A stretch of 64,000 nt of DNA. Origin: Pimelobacter simplex. Its GTDB lineage: Bacteria > Actinomycetota > Actinomycetes > Propionibacteriales > Nocardioidaceae. The stretch spans positions 62,001 through 126,000 of the forward strand of contig JADCLI010000007.1 in the NCBI GenBank assembly GCA_016803235.1, read 5' to 3'. Of the stretch, positions 28,022 through 36,704 are shown piece after piece. Position numbers and translations under genes: made by a program. The notes under the pieces were generated by a model. The model saw nothing but the letters and a program-made list of their open reading frames with translations. It made no database searches and was not told the origin of the DNA. The stretch's first letter is position 1. Each line of letters starts with the position of its first letter.

Positions 28022-29244
28022 CAGCGCTCCCGGAGGCGGCGGCGCGCGCGCCGGGCCAGCTCGCGGGCGGCGGTGCGGCGGGCGCCGTCCTGGTCGCGCG
28101 CGGCGTCCCAGTGCTCGGCGACCGCGCGGTGCCGGGACCAGGCCGCCCGCTCGACCGGGCCGGCGAGGTCGCGGTGCGCGGGGCGGGGGTGCACTCCGGT
28201 CAGCTTGCTGATGATGCCGGCCGCGAGCGCGGCGGCCGCGGCCGGGTCGATCGCGGTGACGGGTGCGTTCTCACCCTCGGCGGGCGCGAGGGCGCGGTCG
28301 GAGAGCAGGCCGAGGTCGCCGACGACCCGGGCGCCGGACACGCCGATCCGCTGGGCCATGCCGGCGCCGACCTCGAGGGCGCGGTCGACGGCCCATCCGG
28401 GGGTGAGCAGCCTCTCCGCGGCCGGGTCCGGGGGCGCGGCCTGCAGCCCGCGGGCGGCACCGAAACGGATGAACCGGCCGTGGTCGGCGCTGGTCCACGG
28501 CGCCCGGGAGGTGCGCTCGACGAGCTCCTGCATCAGGGTCGCCTCGGCGAAGGTCAGCGACCGGTTGGTCTTGTCCGCCGGAGGGCGGAGCAGGCCCTCG
28601 GGCAGCCCGAGCAGGCCCTCGAAGGCGGCCGGGAGGCCGCGGTGGTCACGGTCGTCGACGACGATCACGGTGACCCGGTCGCCGCCGACGAGGCGGACCC
28701 AGCGCTCGACCAGCCGGTCGTGGCGGTGCCGCTGCCAGAAGGACGGAGTGACGGTCCCGCCGTCCGGGTCCTCGGCCTGGGCGAGGATCGCGCGCAGCCA
28801 GTCGTCGTACGACGGCACGGGGACGTTCTGGCCGTACTGCTGCCACTGCGAGCCGAGCAGGCGCACGATCGGGCGCACCGTGATGACGACGTGGGTCTGC
28901 GGGCCGAGCACGTCGAGCAGGGTGCGGGCGCCGTCGTCGGTGGCCTCGCAGTAGACCTCGCTGCTGAGCACGCCGACTCGCGGCCGGGCCGCCTGCATCG
29001 CGGCCACCATCGCGTACCACCGCTCGCGGAACGCCTCGACGTCCTTGCCCGGGTCCACCCGGCCGAGGGCGACCGCCATGGCTGCGTTCATCTCGTGCGC
29101 GAGCTCGCCCGGATAGGCGACGCCGTGCTCCGCCAGCGCGTCGCGGGCCTCCCACAGCGCCCCCTGCATGGCGGTGGTGCCGGTCTTGTAGGGCCCGATG
29201 TGGACCAGGGTCGTGCCGTCGGGCAGCGGCCGGACGTCGGTCAT
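28021..29244 (-). CDS. Sulfotransferase-fold protein, paralogue 3
   Basis: 407 residues with PSB loop LVHIGPYKTGTTAMQ (17-24) and TVRPIVRLLGSQWQQYGQ, again Arg-x7-Ser followed by the W/Y-Q-Q signature common to all four paralogues. FWQRHRHDRLVERWVRLVGG and VIVVDDRDHRGL resemble paralogue 1 more than 2 and 4. The C-terminus is Arg-rich (ELARRARRRLRER). ATG 29244 overlaps the stop of the upstream unknown gene by 4 bp. Paralogues 1 and 3 thus form one subgroup, 2 and 4 another. Confidence 0.78.
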   Translation of the reverse strand: MTDVRPLPDGTTLVHIGPYKTGTTAMQGALWEARDALAEHGVAYPGELAHEMNAAMAVALGRVDPGKDVEAFRERWYAMVAAMQAARPRVGVLSSEVYCEATDDGARTLLDVLGPQTHVVITVRPIVRLLGSQWQQYGQNVPVPSYDDWLRAILAQAEDPDGGTVTPSFWQRHRHDRLVERWVRLVGGDRVTVIVVDDRDHRGLPAAFEGLLGLPEGLLRPPADKTNRSLTFAEATLMQELVERTSRAPWTSADHGRFIRFGAARGLQAAPPDPAAERLLTPGWAVDRALEVGAGMAQRIGVSGARVVGDLGLLSDRALAPAEGENAPVTAIDPAAAAALAAGIISKLTGVHPRPAHRDLAGPVERAAWSRHRAVAEHWDAARDQDGARRTAARELARRARRRLRER

Positions 29245-30077
29245 CGGCTCCCCCTCAGCCGGGTGAGGAGCGCGCGGGCCGGCAGCTCCTCGACGGGTAC
29301 GACGAGCGCGCGGTCGGGCGCGAGGTCCACCGGTCGCTCGACCTGGCCGAGCATCACCTCGATCGCCGCGTCGGCGGCGACGTCGATCGGGACCAACCCG
29401 CGCTCGGCGGGCACCGGCCAGAGCAGCGCGTCGCGGGGCCCGCTGAGGGTGACCCCGTCGGCCTCGAGCTGCTCGAGGGCGGTCCGGCAGGCGTCCCGCA
29501 TCGCGCGTGCCTCGGCCGGACCGAGGTCGGGGTCGGTGTCGAGGGCCCGGCTGATGCAGGCGGTCGCGTCGGCGGCGCCGTCGACGGCGGTCTGCCAGGC
29601 CGGGGGCAGCAGCACCTCGACCTGGGCGACGATCGCGTCGGCGTAGGCGCGGGCCGTGCCCTGGCCACCCGGCACGCTCTGGGGCGGGACCGGGTCGGCG
29701 TCGGTGTGGGCGGCCGCGGAAGCGACGTCGAAGCGCGGCCAGCGGCGGCCGGCGGCGAGGGTGAGCAGCTGGTCCAGCGAGGTGACCTCGTCGAGGGACA
29801 CCGCGAGGTGGACCGGAGCGGAGGCGGTGTGGGCGGCGCGCACCTCGGCGACCCAGGCGGCCAGGCCCGCGGGCGTGGGCTCGGAGAGCAGCTCCGCGAC
29901 GGCGCCGACGACGAGCAGGGTCCGGTCGGCGGGGAGGTCGGCGACCTCGACGAGCGTGACGTCGGGCAGCTCGTCGTCGTCGCGGGAGACCCGCTCGTCC
30001 TCGAGGGAGGCCCACCAGGTGGGGACGGCGAAGGTGTTCATCCCGGCGACGGCGTCGGGCACGCGGAGGACGCTCAT
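29241..30077 (-). CDS. Unknown protein encoded inside the sulfotransferase operon
   Basis: 278-residue soluble protein that I do not recognise. It overlaps both neighbours by 4 bp (ATGA at each end), so it is certainly translated as part of the operon. It begins MSVLRVPDAVAGMNTFAVP, has alternating strand/helix pattern (TLLVVGAVAELLSEPT, PVHLAVSLDEVTSLDQL), a middle with LLPPAWQTAVDGAADATACI, and an acidic, Ala-rich composition. No transmembrane helix, signal peptide or known catalytic motif is apparent. The C-terminus RALLTRLRGSR is basic like those of the sulfotransferase-like neighbours. It could be an accessory or partner protein for them. Confidence 0.7.
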   Translation of the reverse strand: MSVLRVPDAVAGMNTFAVPTWWASLEDERVSRDDDELPDVTLVEVADLPADRTLLVVGAVAELLSEPTPAGLAAWVAEVRAAHTASAPVHLAVSLDEVTSLDQLLTLAAGRRWPRFDVASAAAHTDADPVPPQSVPGGQGTARAYADAIVAQVEVLLPPAWQTAVDGAADATACISRALDTDPDLGPAEARAMRDACRTALEQLEADGVTLSGPRDALLWPVPAERGLVPIDVAADAAIEVMLGQVERPVDLAPDRALVVPVEELPARALLTRLRGSR

Positions 30078-31246
30078 CCCCGGGTCACCCGTCGCCGGGC
30101 GCGGCGGCCGAGCTCTCGGGCGAGCTCGCGGACTCCGTACGCCGACAGGTCGCGTGCCTCCGGCGCGGCGCTCGGTGCCTTCGCGGCGTGCTGGAGGGCG
30201 GCGGTGAACGCGACGTCCATCAGCCGCCCGGCGCTCGCGACGTCGACGGTGGTCGGCACCTCGACGTGCTCGGCGTACTCCGCGGGGTCGACGACCAGGT
30301 CGGCGAGGTCCCCGACGACCGTCACGTCCGACGCCTCGACGGCGGCGTTCCAGGCGGCGGCGTACTCGTTGGCCCTCTCCGCGACCCAGCGCGGAGCCCG
30401 GATCGGGTGGGGCGTGGTGGTGTTGGTGTAGTCGCGCAGCGGCACGCGCGCGAGGACGCCGATCACCTCCATCCACGTGGGGTGGTCGCCGCCGTGGTCG
30501 GTCCAGGCCCGGTTGAAGTGCCGGAGCATCTCGGCCTCCGGGTAGGGCAGGGACGCGTTGCCCTCCGGCACGGCTCGCAGGACCTCCCCGACCCCCATCA
30601 GGCGCTCGAAGACCCGGAGGTTGCGATCCCGGTCGACCCGGTCGGGGACGACGAGCACGATCCGGTCCTCACCGAAGACCGGGCCCCACTCCTCGACGAT
30701 CCGGCGCAGGCTGAACCGGTGCAGGGAGGGCATGAACCGGAGGTAGTCGATGGTCACCTCGCCGTCGACGGTCACCGCGGCGAACTGGTTCACCGCCCAG
30801 TCCTCGAGCGACTGGGTGCCGCGACGCCTCAGCCACTGCTGCCACTGCGACACCATGAGCGGCGCGAGCGGGCGCAAGGTGACCACGATGTGGGTGTCGT
30901 GCCCCAGCTGGTCGGCGAGGTAGGAGATCCGCTCCCCCCTGGCATGGCTCAGCGACTCGCTCGACCAGAAGGTGCAGCGCGCGTCGGACTCGCGGAACTC
31001 GGTCGCCAGCGCCTCCCAGCGCCGCTCCCAGGTGCCCTCCCAGAAGTCCGCGAGGCCGCCGGCCGCGACCTGGCCGACCCGCATCTCGTGCCGGCCGTGG
31101 TTGACGTTGTGGGCGCCGAGCGCCTCCAGCTCCGGGCGGGCGCGGTCGAGCGCGCCCTGCAGCGCCGTCGTCCCCGTCTTCGGGAGACCGATGTGGATGA
31201 ACCGCGAGCCGTCCGGGAGGGCGTCGGGCAGGTCGACGATGCGCAT
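30074..31246 (-). CDS. Sulfotransferase-fold protein, paralogue 4
   Basis: 390 residues with PSB loop FIHIGLPKTGTTALQ (20-27) and TLRPLAPLMVSQWQQWL (Arg-x7-Ser). It shares CTFWSSESLS, VFGEDRIVLVVPDRVD, YPEAEMLRHFNRAW, APRWVAERANEY and VDVASAGRLM with paralogue 2. The C-terminus is basic (ARELGRRARRRVTRG). ATG 31246 is preceded by TAGGAT with a 6-nt spacer; the TAG of that box is the stop codon of the upstream polymerase gene. It therefore can be transcribed both from the polymerase promoter and from its own leaderless start. It leads a run of four overlapping genes. Confidence 0.78.
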   Translation of the reverse strand: MRIVDLPDALPDGSRFIHIGLPKTGTTALQGALDRARPELEALGAHNVNHGRHEMRVGQVAAGGLADFWEGTWERRWEALATEFRESDARCTFWSSESLSHARGERISYLADQLGHDTHIVVTLRPLAPLMVSQWQQWLRRRGTQSLEDWAVNQFAAVTVDGEVTIDYLRFMPSLHRFSLRRIVEEWGPVFGEDRIVLVVPDRVDRDRNLRVFERLMGVGEVLRAVPEGNASLPYPEAEMLRHFNRAWTDHGGDHPTWMEVIGVLARVPLRDYTNTTTPHPIRAPRWVAERANEYAAAWNAAVEASDVTVVGDLADLVVDPAEYAEHVEVPTTVDVASAGRLMDVAFTAALQHAAKAPSAAPEARDLSAYGVRELARELGRRARRRVTRG

Positions 31247-31252
31247 CGCGTG

Positions 31253-31258
31253 ATCCTA
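31253..31258 (-). promoter_or_regulatory. Stop-codon-embedded -10 box for the sulfotransferase run
   Basis: TAGGAT on the minus strand: the first three bases are the stop codon of the 1189-residue polymerase gene, and the box ends 6 nt before ATG 31246. It predicts an internal leaderless promoter driving paralogues 4, 3 and 2, the unknown gene and the cytidylyltransferase/SDR. Confidence 0.5.
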
Positions 31259-34200
31259 GGACGCGGTCCCGAAGAAGGCGGCGGCGACCCGTTGCGCCGC
31301 ATGCCCGTCCATGAACCGGCTGAACCGCTCGTGGAAGGCCGCCACCTCGCCGGCGTACCGCCGCTGCAGGCCGTCGAGGTCGCGGAGCAGGTCGACGACC
31401 TGCTCGGCGGTGTCGACGTGCGGGCCCGGAGCGGTGGGGCCGTAGTCGTAGAGGAAGCCGCGCACGCCGCCGACGTAGGTGTCGAGGTCGGGGACCAGGA
31501 AGACCATCGGGCGGTCGGTGAGCGCGAAGTCGAAGCGCAGCGAGGAGTAGTCGAGCACTGCGGCGTCGGCCGCGAGGATCAGGTCGTTGATCTCGGGGTA
31601 CTCGGTCACGTCGAGGAAGCGGGCCCCCGCGCCGTCGCCGGCGGGGTTGTGGAACCGGTGGCCGCGCAGCAGCAGGACGTAGTCGGGGCCCAGCTCGCGG
31701 GCGGCGGAGGCGACGTCGAGATGGTGCACCGCGTCGGCCGCGCGCCAGTTGGTCGCCTGGTCGTCGCGCCAGGTGGGGGCGTAGAGGATCGCCTTCTGGT
31801 GCGGCGCGATGCCGAGCCGGCGGCGCGCGTCCTCCCGGACGGCCGCGGCCCGTTCGTCCACGAGCACGTCGTCGCGGGGGTAGCCCTCGCTGTGGATCGC
31901 GCCGTCGTAGGCGTACTCGCGGCGGTAGTACTGGTCCATCTCCGGGTCCGGGGTCAGGATCAGGTCCCACTGCTGGGAGGTGCGGGCCAGCTCGAGCTCG
32001 ATGCGACGCGGCGGGTAGTGCTTGGCGTCCCACATCCGGATGCCCATCGACTTCGACGGGTAGCCGTGGAAGGTCTGCAGCAGCCGCTGCCCGGGACGCT
32101 TGCGGAACCAGCGCTCCGGGTCGATGTTCATGCACAGCTGGCCGGCGGCGGCCATCACGCGGTACCACTCGCGGGTGGTCATCACGACGGGTACGGCGCC
32201 CTCGGGCACCCACGACGCGGCCGACGCGACGCCCCAGTAGAGCGTGAGGTCGGGGCGGGTACGCCGCAGCTCGTGGTGCAGCGCGACCTGGCTGTCGGTC
32301 GCGGAGGCGCCGACGTAGGACTGGAAGTAGACCGCGTCCGGCTCGAGCGGGATGTCGCCGTCGGCGTACCACTCCTGGAGCTGGGTCTGGCCGTAGGGGA
32401 CGCGATCCTCGACCGGCACCGGCGGGAGCAGCTCGACGCCGGCGACGCGGCCCTCCTGCACGACGCGGGCGGAGTAGTGGGAGCCGACCATGAAGTGGTG
32501 GAGGCGGTCGATGCCGCGCTCGCCGAGGAGGGCGCGGGTGGTGGTCCCGTCGGCGGTCACGGCCAGCCAGAGCCAGGCGGGCGCGAGCGGGCGCTCGCCG
32601 AGGCCCCAGCGGTCGGTCGTGAGGGTGACGCTGGCGCGGACGGTGCCGTCCTCGTCGGCCGGCGGCAGCTCCGCGGCGAGGACCTCGGTGCCGCCGACCT
32701 GGGTGAGGAGCGCGAGGCGGGCGGCGGGGACCGGGCGGCCGAGCCAGCGGCCGGTGACGTCGAGGCGCAGGCCCTCGACGACCAGGTCGTCGACGACGAG
32801 GGTGCCGGCGGTCTCGTAGAGCTCGGTGTCGCCGGACGGGGTGCGGGAGCCGACCAGCTCGCCCTCGCCGACCGCGAGCCACTGGGGCGCAGCAGCCGCC
32901 CAGCCGAGCGCGACCTCGCGGCCGTCGGCGACGAGCGCCCGCACCTGCCAGCGTCGCTGGCCGGACCAGGCGGCAGGGAGCTGGAGCCGGAAGGCCCGGC
33001 TGCCGTGGGGTCCCTCCGTGAGCTCGGCGCGGACCTGCTGGGTGCCCTGGGTGACGCGCAGGCCGGCGATCGTCGTACCGGCCGGGTCGATGGTGCCGGT
33101 GACGGTCCGGCCCTCGACCGCGAGGCCGAGCAGGCGCGGTCCCCGGTCGGGCCGGACCCGCAGGCCGACGACGTCGGAGCGCGGGTTGAACGCGACCACC
33201 GAGCCCGCGACCGGGCGGGGTGCGAGGTGGTCGCGGCCGATGAAGCCGGCCGAGGCCTGCTCGTCGATGAGCGGGACGGCGCCCGAGCGTCGTACGCCGT
33301 CGACGTCGATGTCGACCTCGAGGACCCAGGTGGCGCTGTCGCCGGTCGCGGCGACCACCTCGGCGACCGGCACGACCGCGTCGAAGGCACCCCAGGAGTA
33401 GTCCTGGTGGCGGCGCAGCGCCTGGTTGGCGCGGGCGTCGCGGAACTGCCGCACCCGCAGCGGGATCCGCTGCCCGCTCGCCCGGTCGACGAGTGCGCAG
33501 GCGATCGTCGGGCTCGAGGTCATGTGCACGAAGTCGACGGCCGCGAACACCGTCAGCTCGAGGGTGGTGGCGTCGACCCACCGGGCCTCGCGCAGCATCG
33601 CCCGGAACCGGGTCTCGTCGGCGGTCATCTCGAACAGCTCGGGCGGGATGCCGAGCTCGGCGTCGTCGTGGTGCGGCAGCAGCGCCCACACCTTGCCGTC
33701 GCGGACCTCCGTGGGCCGGTTGCCGCGCGTGAACAGGCGGGCACCCAGGAAGTCCTCGAGCGCCTTGCGGTGACCGCCCTGCAGCAGCCAGAGCTTGACC
33801 CGGGCCTCGGCCGCCAGGCGCGCCCAGACGTGCTCGTCGGCAGCGTCGAGCAGCATCGCCACGTGGTCGCGCAGGGTCTGCCACTGGCGCTCGTCGGCCC
33901 GCTCGACGTCGGCGATCAGCGGCTGCACGCCCGTGTCGAGCACGCCCCACAGGAACCACTCACTGACCTCGGGCAGGCCGAGCGCCTCCACCCGGTGCCA
34001 GGTGTGGTCGTTGCGGTCGATCCACCCGGCCAGCCCGCTGAGCACGTCGGGCACGGTGCCGACCTGGACGCCGTCGCGGCGGTCGGTGGGGATGTAGGTG
34101 AAGTCGGCCAGCAGGTCGAAGGCGGACGCCCTCTCGAGCAGCCCGAGCGCGACGTCGGCGCCGTCGGGGAACTCGTCGGTGAAGCGCAGGCCGAGCTGGT

Positions 34201-34825
34201 CCCAGGAGGCGCGCGTGAAGAGCTTGTTGCCCAGGCCCAGGTCGGTGACGGCGACCGGGGTGGCCGCGAGCGTCGTACCGCGGACGGGGGTGTGGTGCGC
34301 GGCGTCGTACGCCGAGTCGGGGATCCAGCCCGCGATGTCGGGCTCGCGCATCGCGCCGACCACCACCGGCGAGCCGGAGCGGGTGTGGGCCTCGACCAGC
34401 CGCTCGATGCCGGTGTGGACGAAGTCGTCGCCCGCGTTGGTCACGACCACGACCAGCTCGCCGGACGCGGCGGCGACGCCGGCGTTGCGGGCGGCGGCGA
34501 GGGACTTCTCGACCTTGATCCGGGTCTTGATCCGCCAGTCCGCGGCGGCGTGCTCGCGCACCGTCGCGGTGACCCGGTCGTGGCGCCCGAAACGCACCAC
34601 GAGGACCTCGAGGTTGCGATGGGTCTGGACCTTCAGCGAGTCCAGGCAGGTGCCGATCCGGGTGGTGTCGTCGTCGCTGACGGGCAGCACGACGGTGACC
34701 AGCGGCCCGGAGAACTCACCGCGGAAGCGGCGGGTGGCACGGCCGACGGGACCCCGCAGTCGCCCGGGTCCTGCCTTGGCGAGCCGGATCAGGCCCTGCT
34801 GGGCGCGGGCGCGGTCGAGTGCCAC
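31256..34825 (-). CDS. Teichoic-acid polymerase: GT2-like domain fused to CDP-glycerol/ribitol phosphotransferase
   Basis: 1189-residue protein. Residues 40-270 have a GT-A/GT2 fold (PLVTVVLPVSDDDTTRIGTC), but the usual DDGS is replaced by RFGR and the DxD region reads TNAGDD, so this domain may be inactive. The middle (about 400-800) has repeated beta-rich segments like those of TarS/TagF-family accessory domains. The C-terminus (about 830-1185) is a TagF/TarL-type CDP-polyol phosphotransferase: FHGYPSKSMGIRMW, WDLILTPDPEMDQYYRREY, ILYAPTWRDDQ, LLLRGHRFH, VLDYSSLRFDFALTDRPMVFL. It polymerises polyol-phosphate chains at the cytoplasmic membrane face. GTG 34825 is preceded by GGAAGGA. It starts the operon that ends with the CDP-ribitol-type synthase. 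Confidence 0.85.
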   Translation of the reverse strand: MALDRARAQQGLIRLAKAGPGRLRGPVGRATRRFRGEFSGPLVTVVLPVSDDDTTRIGTCLDSLKVQTHRNLEVLVVRFGRHDRVTATVREHAAADWRIKTRIKVEKSLAAARNAGVAAASGELVVVVTNAGDDFVHTGIERLVEAHTRSGSPVVVGAMREPDIAGWIPDSAYDAAHHTPVRGTTLAATPVAVTDLGLGNKLFTRASWDQLGLRFTDEFPDGADVALGLLERASAFDLLADFTYIPTDRRDGVQVGTVPDVLSGLAGWIDRNDHTWHRVEALGLPEVSEWFLWGVLDTGVQPLIADVERADERQWQTLRDHVAMLLDAADEHVWARLAAEARVKLWLLQGGHRKALEDFLGARLFTRGNRPTEVRDGKVWALLPHHDDAELGIPPELFEMTADETRFRAMLREARWVDATTLELTVFAAVDFVHMTSSPTIACALVDRASGQRIPLRVRQFRDARANQALRRHQDYSWGAFDAVVPVAEVVAATGDSATWVLEVDIDVDGVRRSGAVPLIDEQASAGFIGRDHLAPRPVAGSVVAFNPRSDVVGLRVRPDRGPRLLGLAVEGRTVTGTIDPAGTTIAGLRVTQGTQQVRAELTEGPHGSRAFRLQLPAAWSGQRRWQVRALVADGREVALGWAAAAPQWLAVGEGELVGSRTPSGDTELYETAGTLVVDDLVVEGLRLDVTGRWLGRPVPAARLALLTQVGGTEVLAAELPPADEDGTVRASVTLTTDRWGLGERPLAPAWLWLAVTADGTTTRALLGERGIDRLHHFMVGSHYSARVVQEGRVAGVELLPPVPVEDRVPYGQTQLQEWYADGDIPLEPDAVYFQSYVGASATDSQVALHHELRRTRPDLTLYWGVASAASWVPEGAVPVVMTTREWYRVMAAAGQLCMNIDPERWFRKRPGQRLLQTFHGYPSKSMGIRMWDAKHYPPRRIELELARTSQQWDLILTPDPEMDQYYRREYAYDGAIHSEGYPRDDVLVDERAAAVREDARRRLGIAPHQKAILYAPTWRDDQATNWRAADAVHHLDVASAARELGPDYVLLLRGHRFHNPAGDGAGARFLDVTEYPEINDLILAADAAVLDYSSLRFDFALTDRPMVFLVPDLDTYVGGVRGFLYDYGPTAPGPHVDTAEQVVDLLRDLDGLQRRYAGEVAAFHERFSRFMDGHAAQRVAAAFFGTAS

Positions 34826-34895
34826 GGCAGCAGCGTCCTTCCGGGTCGACGGGTGGGTCGCCCGATGCTACCGAGGGGCGGGTCGAACGGACGGA

Positions 34896-35501
34896 TCAGG
34901 CGGGGCGGCGGGCCTGGGTGCGGGCCTGCGCCTCGAGGGCGTGGATCTGCGAGGTGAGGACGTCGAGCTCGGCCTCGAGCTCGGCGACCCGGACGACGGC
35001 CTGGTTGGCCCGCTCGTCGGCAGCGGCGAGCTGCTGGGTGAGCCGGTCGTTGGCGCGCTGGGCCGCCTCGGCACGGTCGCCGGCCTCGGCCAGCTCGCGA
35101 CGGGCGTCGGCCAGCTCGGCGGCGGCGTCGCCGAGGCGCTTCTCGAGGCGGGCGATCGTGGCGTCGCGCTTGGCGACCTTGCCAGTCATGTCGGCGGCGA
35201 ACTCGATGTTCTCCGCGGTACGGACCTCGGTCAGGTCGGCGTAGGCACGCGCCTGGGCGGCCCGGTCGCGGGCGGCCTCCTGACGGGAGTCCAGGAGCTC
35301 GGTGTGGGTGATCTTGGTGGCCGCGGCGCCCAGGACGAGGGCGGCGACCGCGGCGATCGTGACGAGGACCCAGGAGCCGGTCACGGCCGTGCCGGCGACG
35401 GCGAGCGTCGCGAGCACGAGGAGGAGGACAGCGACCAGGACCCGAGTGGAGCGCTGACGACGGCGGTTGCCGGACATGACAGGGGAAGTCATGGCTTGCA
35501 C
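34896..35501 (-). CDS. Membrane-anchored coiled-coil protein
   Basis: 201-residue protein with a short basic N-terminus (SGNRRRQRSTR), two closely spaced hydrophobic segments (VLVAVLLLVLATLAVAG and WVLVTIAAVAALVLGAAA) and a long C-terminal coiled coil rich in Ala, Glu, Arg and Gln with heptad pattern (LEKRLGDAAAELADARREL, then LTQQLAAADERANQAVV). GTG 35501 has GGAGG 6 nt upstream; ATG 35492 or 35477 would shorten it slightly. Function is unknown; a scaffold at the inner membrane is plausible. Its position next to the DUF3180 gene corresponds to Rv3604c, an Ala/Arg-rich membrane protein in M. tuberculosis, though homology is not clear. Confidence 0.8.
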   Translation of the reverse strand: MQAMTSPVMSGNRRRQRSTRVLVAVLLLVLATLAVAGTAVTGSWVLVTIAAVAALVLGAAATKITHTELLDSRQEAARDRAAQARAYADLTEVRTAENIEFAADMTGKVAKRDATIARLEKRLGDAAAELADARRELAEAGDRAEAAQRANDRLTQQLAAADERANQAVVRVAELEAELDVLTSQIHALEAQARTQARRPA

Positions 35502-35534
35502 GCTATGCCTCCGGACGGGCGAGACGCGGCAGAC

Positions 35535-35551
35535 ACGCTTGTCACAAGCGT
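35535..35551. repeat. 17-bp palindrome ACGCTTGT-C-ACAAGCGT
   Basis: Perfect 8-bp arms around one central base, in the 124-bp gap between the coiled-coil gene and the DUF3180 gene. It could act as a weak terminator for the folate operon or as an operator for the coiled-coil gene, whose start is 34 bp away. Confidence 0.35.
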
Positions 35552-35625
35552 CCCAACCGTCACAGCATGCTCAGCGCACGGCCCGCACGACGGGTGGCCG
35601 TCGCGGACCGCGACCTTGCAGGCAC

Positions 35626-36138
35626 CTACCGGTCGTCGTGGACTCGACACGCCCTCTCGAGCAGCAGTCCGGCGACCACTGCTGCCAGCGCGCACCCGGC
35701 CGCGACCAGCGAGCGCACCATCCGCTCGTCGGCCAGCTCGGCGGCGTCGCCGACCCAGGAGAGTGCGTAGCCGACGTAGCCGCCGGCGACCAGGGCGGCG
35801 ACGAGGGCGCTGGCGCGGCCGAGCACCAGCCGGTTGACGGCCTGGTGGGCCTCCAGCCGCTCGCGGCGCACGTGGACCGCGCGGTGGGTCACCCAGGCGA
35901 CGTACCCGAGGATCGCGGCGAGGAGCAGCAGGGCGAGCGGCTGCGCCGGCGACACCAGCGGCGGGACGAGGTCGAGCCGGTCGCACACCGGGTGGACCGC
36001 CCAACCGACGACGACGCCGACGGCCGCCCAGCCGAGGACGGTGGGCAGGCCGGTGGGGCGCAGGCCGTCCGGCGACGGGCCGGACGGGCCCGGGGGCTGC
36101 TCGGGCTCCTCGGGCCGCTGGACCGGGTCTCGCGTCAC
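35626..36138 (-). CDS. DUF3180 family membrane protein
   Basis: 170-residue integral membrane protein with a Pro/Glu-rich cytoplasmic N-terminus and four predicted helices: LGWAAVGVVVGWAV, ALLLLAAILGYVAW, ASALVAALVAGGYVGYAL and LVAAGCALAAVVAGLLL. It matches DUF3180, which sits at the end of the folate operon in many actinobacteria (Rv3605c in M. tuberculosis). GTG 36138 overlaps the folK stop (GTGA). Function is unknown; the conserved linkage suggests a role tied to folate or to cell-envelope growth. Confidence 0.88.
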   Translation of the reverse strand: MTRDPVQRPEEPEQPPGPSGPSPDGLRPTGLPTVLGWAAVGVVVGWAVHPVCDRLDLVPPLVSPAQPLALLLLAAILGYVAWVTHRAVHVRRERLEAHQAVNRLVLGRASALVAALVAGGYVGYALSWVGDAAELADERMVRSLVAAGCALAAVVAGLLLERACRVHDDR

Positions 36139-36704
36139 TCCGTCTCGAGCACCAGGTCGTCGCGCAGCTTGAGACCACTGGCGTCGACCTTCTCGAGCAG
36201 CTCGGCGACCGGGCCGTGGTCGAGCAGCTCGGCGTCGGGCTCGAGGTCGTGCCACGGCCTGAGCACGAACGCACGCTCGTGGGCGCGCGGGTGCGGCAGG
36301 CGCAGCGCATCGGTGTCGCTGCGGCGGTCGCCCACGGCGATCAGGTCGACGTCGAGGGTGCGCGGGGCGTTCTTCACGTCGCTGCGCTCGCGGTCGAAGG
36401 CGTCCTCGATGGCGAGGGCCCGGTCCAGCAGCCGGTGTGCCGAGAGGGTGGTGTCGGCGAGCACGACCGCGTTGAGGAAGTCCTGCGCCTCCGGCGGGCA
36501 GTCGACCGGCGTGCTCTCGTAGACCGGGGACACGCCGGTGATCCAGACCTCCGGGGTGTCCGCGAGCGCGCCGAGCGCGCCCTGCAGCGTCGCGAACCGC
36601 TCGCCGAGGTTGGATCCGAGCGCGATCACCACCCGACGGATCGGTCGCATCTCGCCGGTCAACGTGTCCGCGTCGACGATGTTCGGATTGGGGGTCTCGG
36701 TCAT
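36135..36704 (-). CDS. folK: 2-amino-4-hydroxy-6-hydroxymethyldihydropteridine diphosphokinase
   Basis: 189-residue HPPK that pyrophosphorylates the pterin before condensation with p-aminobenzoate. Motifs: VVIALGSNLGERFATLQGAL, SPVYESTPVDCPPEAQDFLNAV, NAPRTLDVDLIAVGD and LPHPRAHERAFVLRPW. An N-terminal extension of about 20 residues precedes the core, and about 20 extra residues follow it. It overlaps folB by 4 bp upstream and the DUF3180 gene downstream. Confidence 0.96.
   Translation of the reverse strand: MTETPNPNIVDADTLTGEMRPIRRVVIALGSNLGERFATLQGALGALADTPEVWITGVSPVYESTPVDCPPEAQDFLNAVVLADTTLSAHRLLDRALAIEDAFDRERSDVKNAPRTLDVDLIAVGDRRSDTDALRLPHPRAHERAFVLRPWHDLEPDAELLDHGPVAELLEKVDASGLKLRDDLVLETE

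Noticed and set aside
30188..34957. Very long open frame (1589 codons) on the plus strand
   Set aside because: It is antisense to paralogue 4 and the polymerase gene, which have clear domains. High GC keeps the opposite frame open; its translation is low-complexity Gly/Val/Arg/Asp sequence without motifs.
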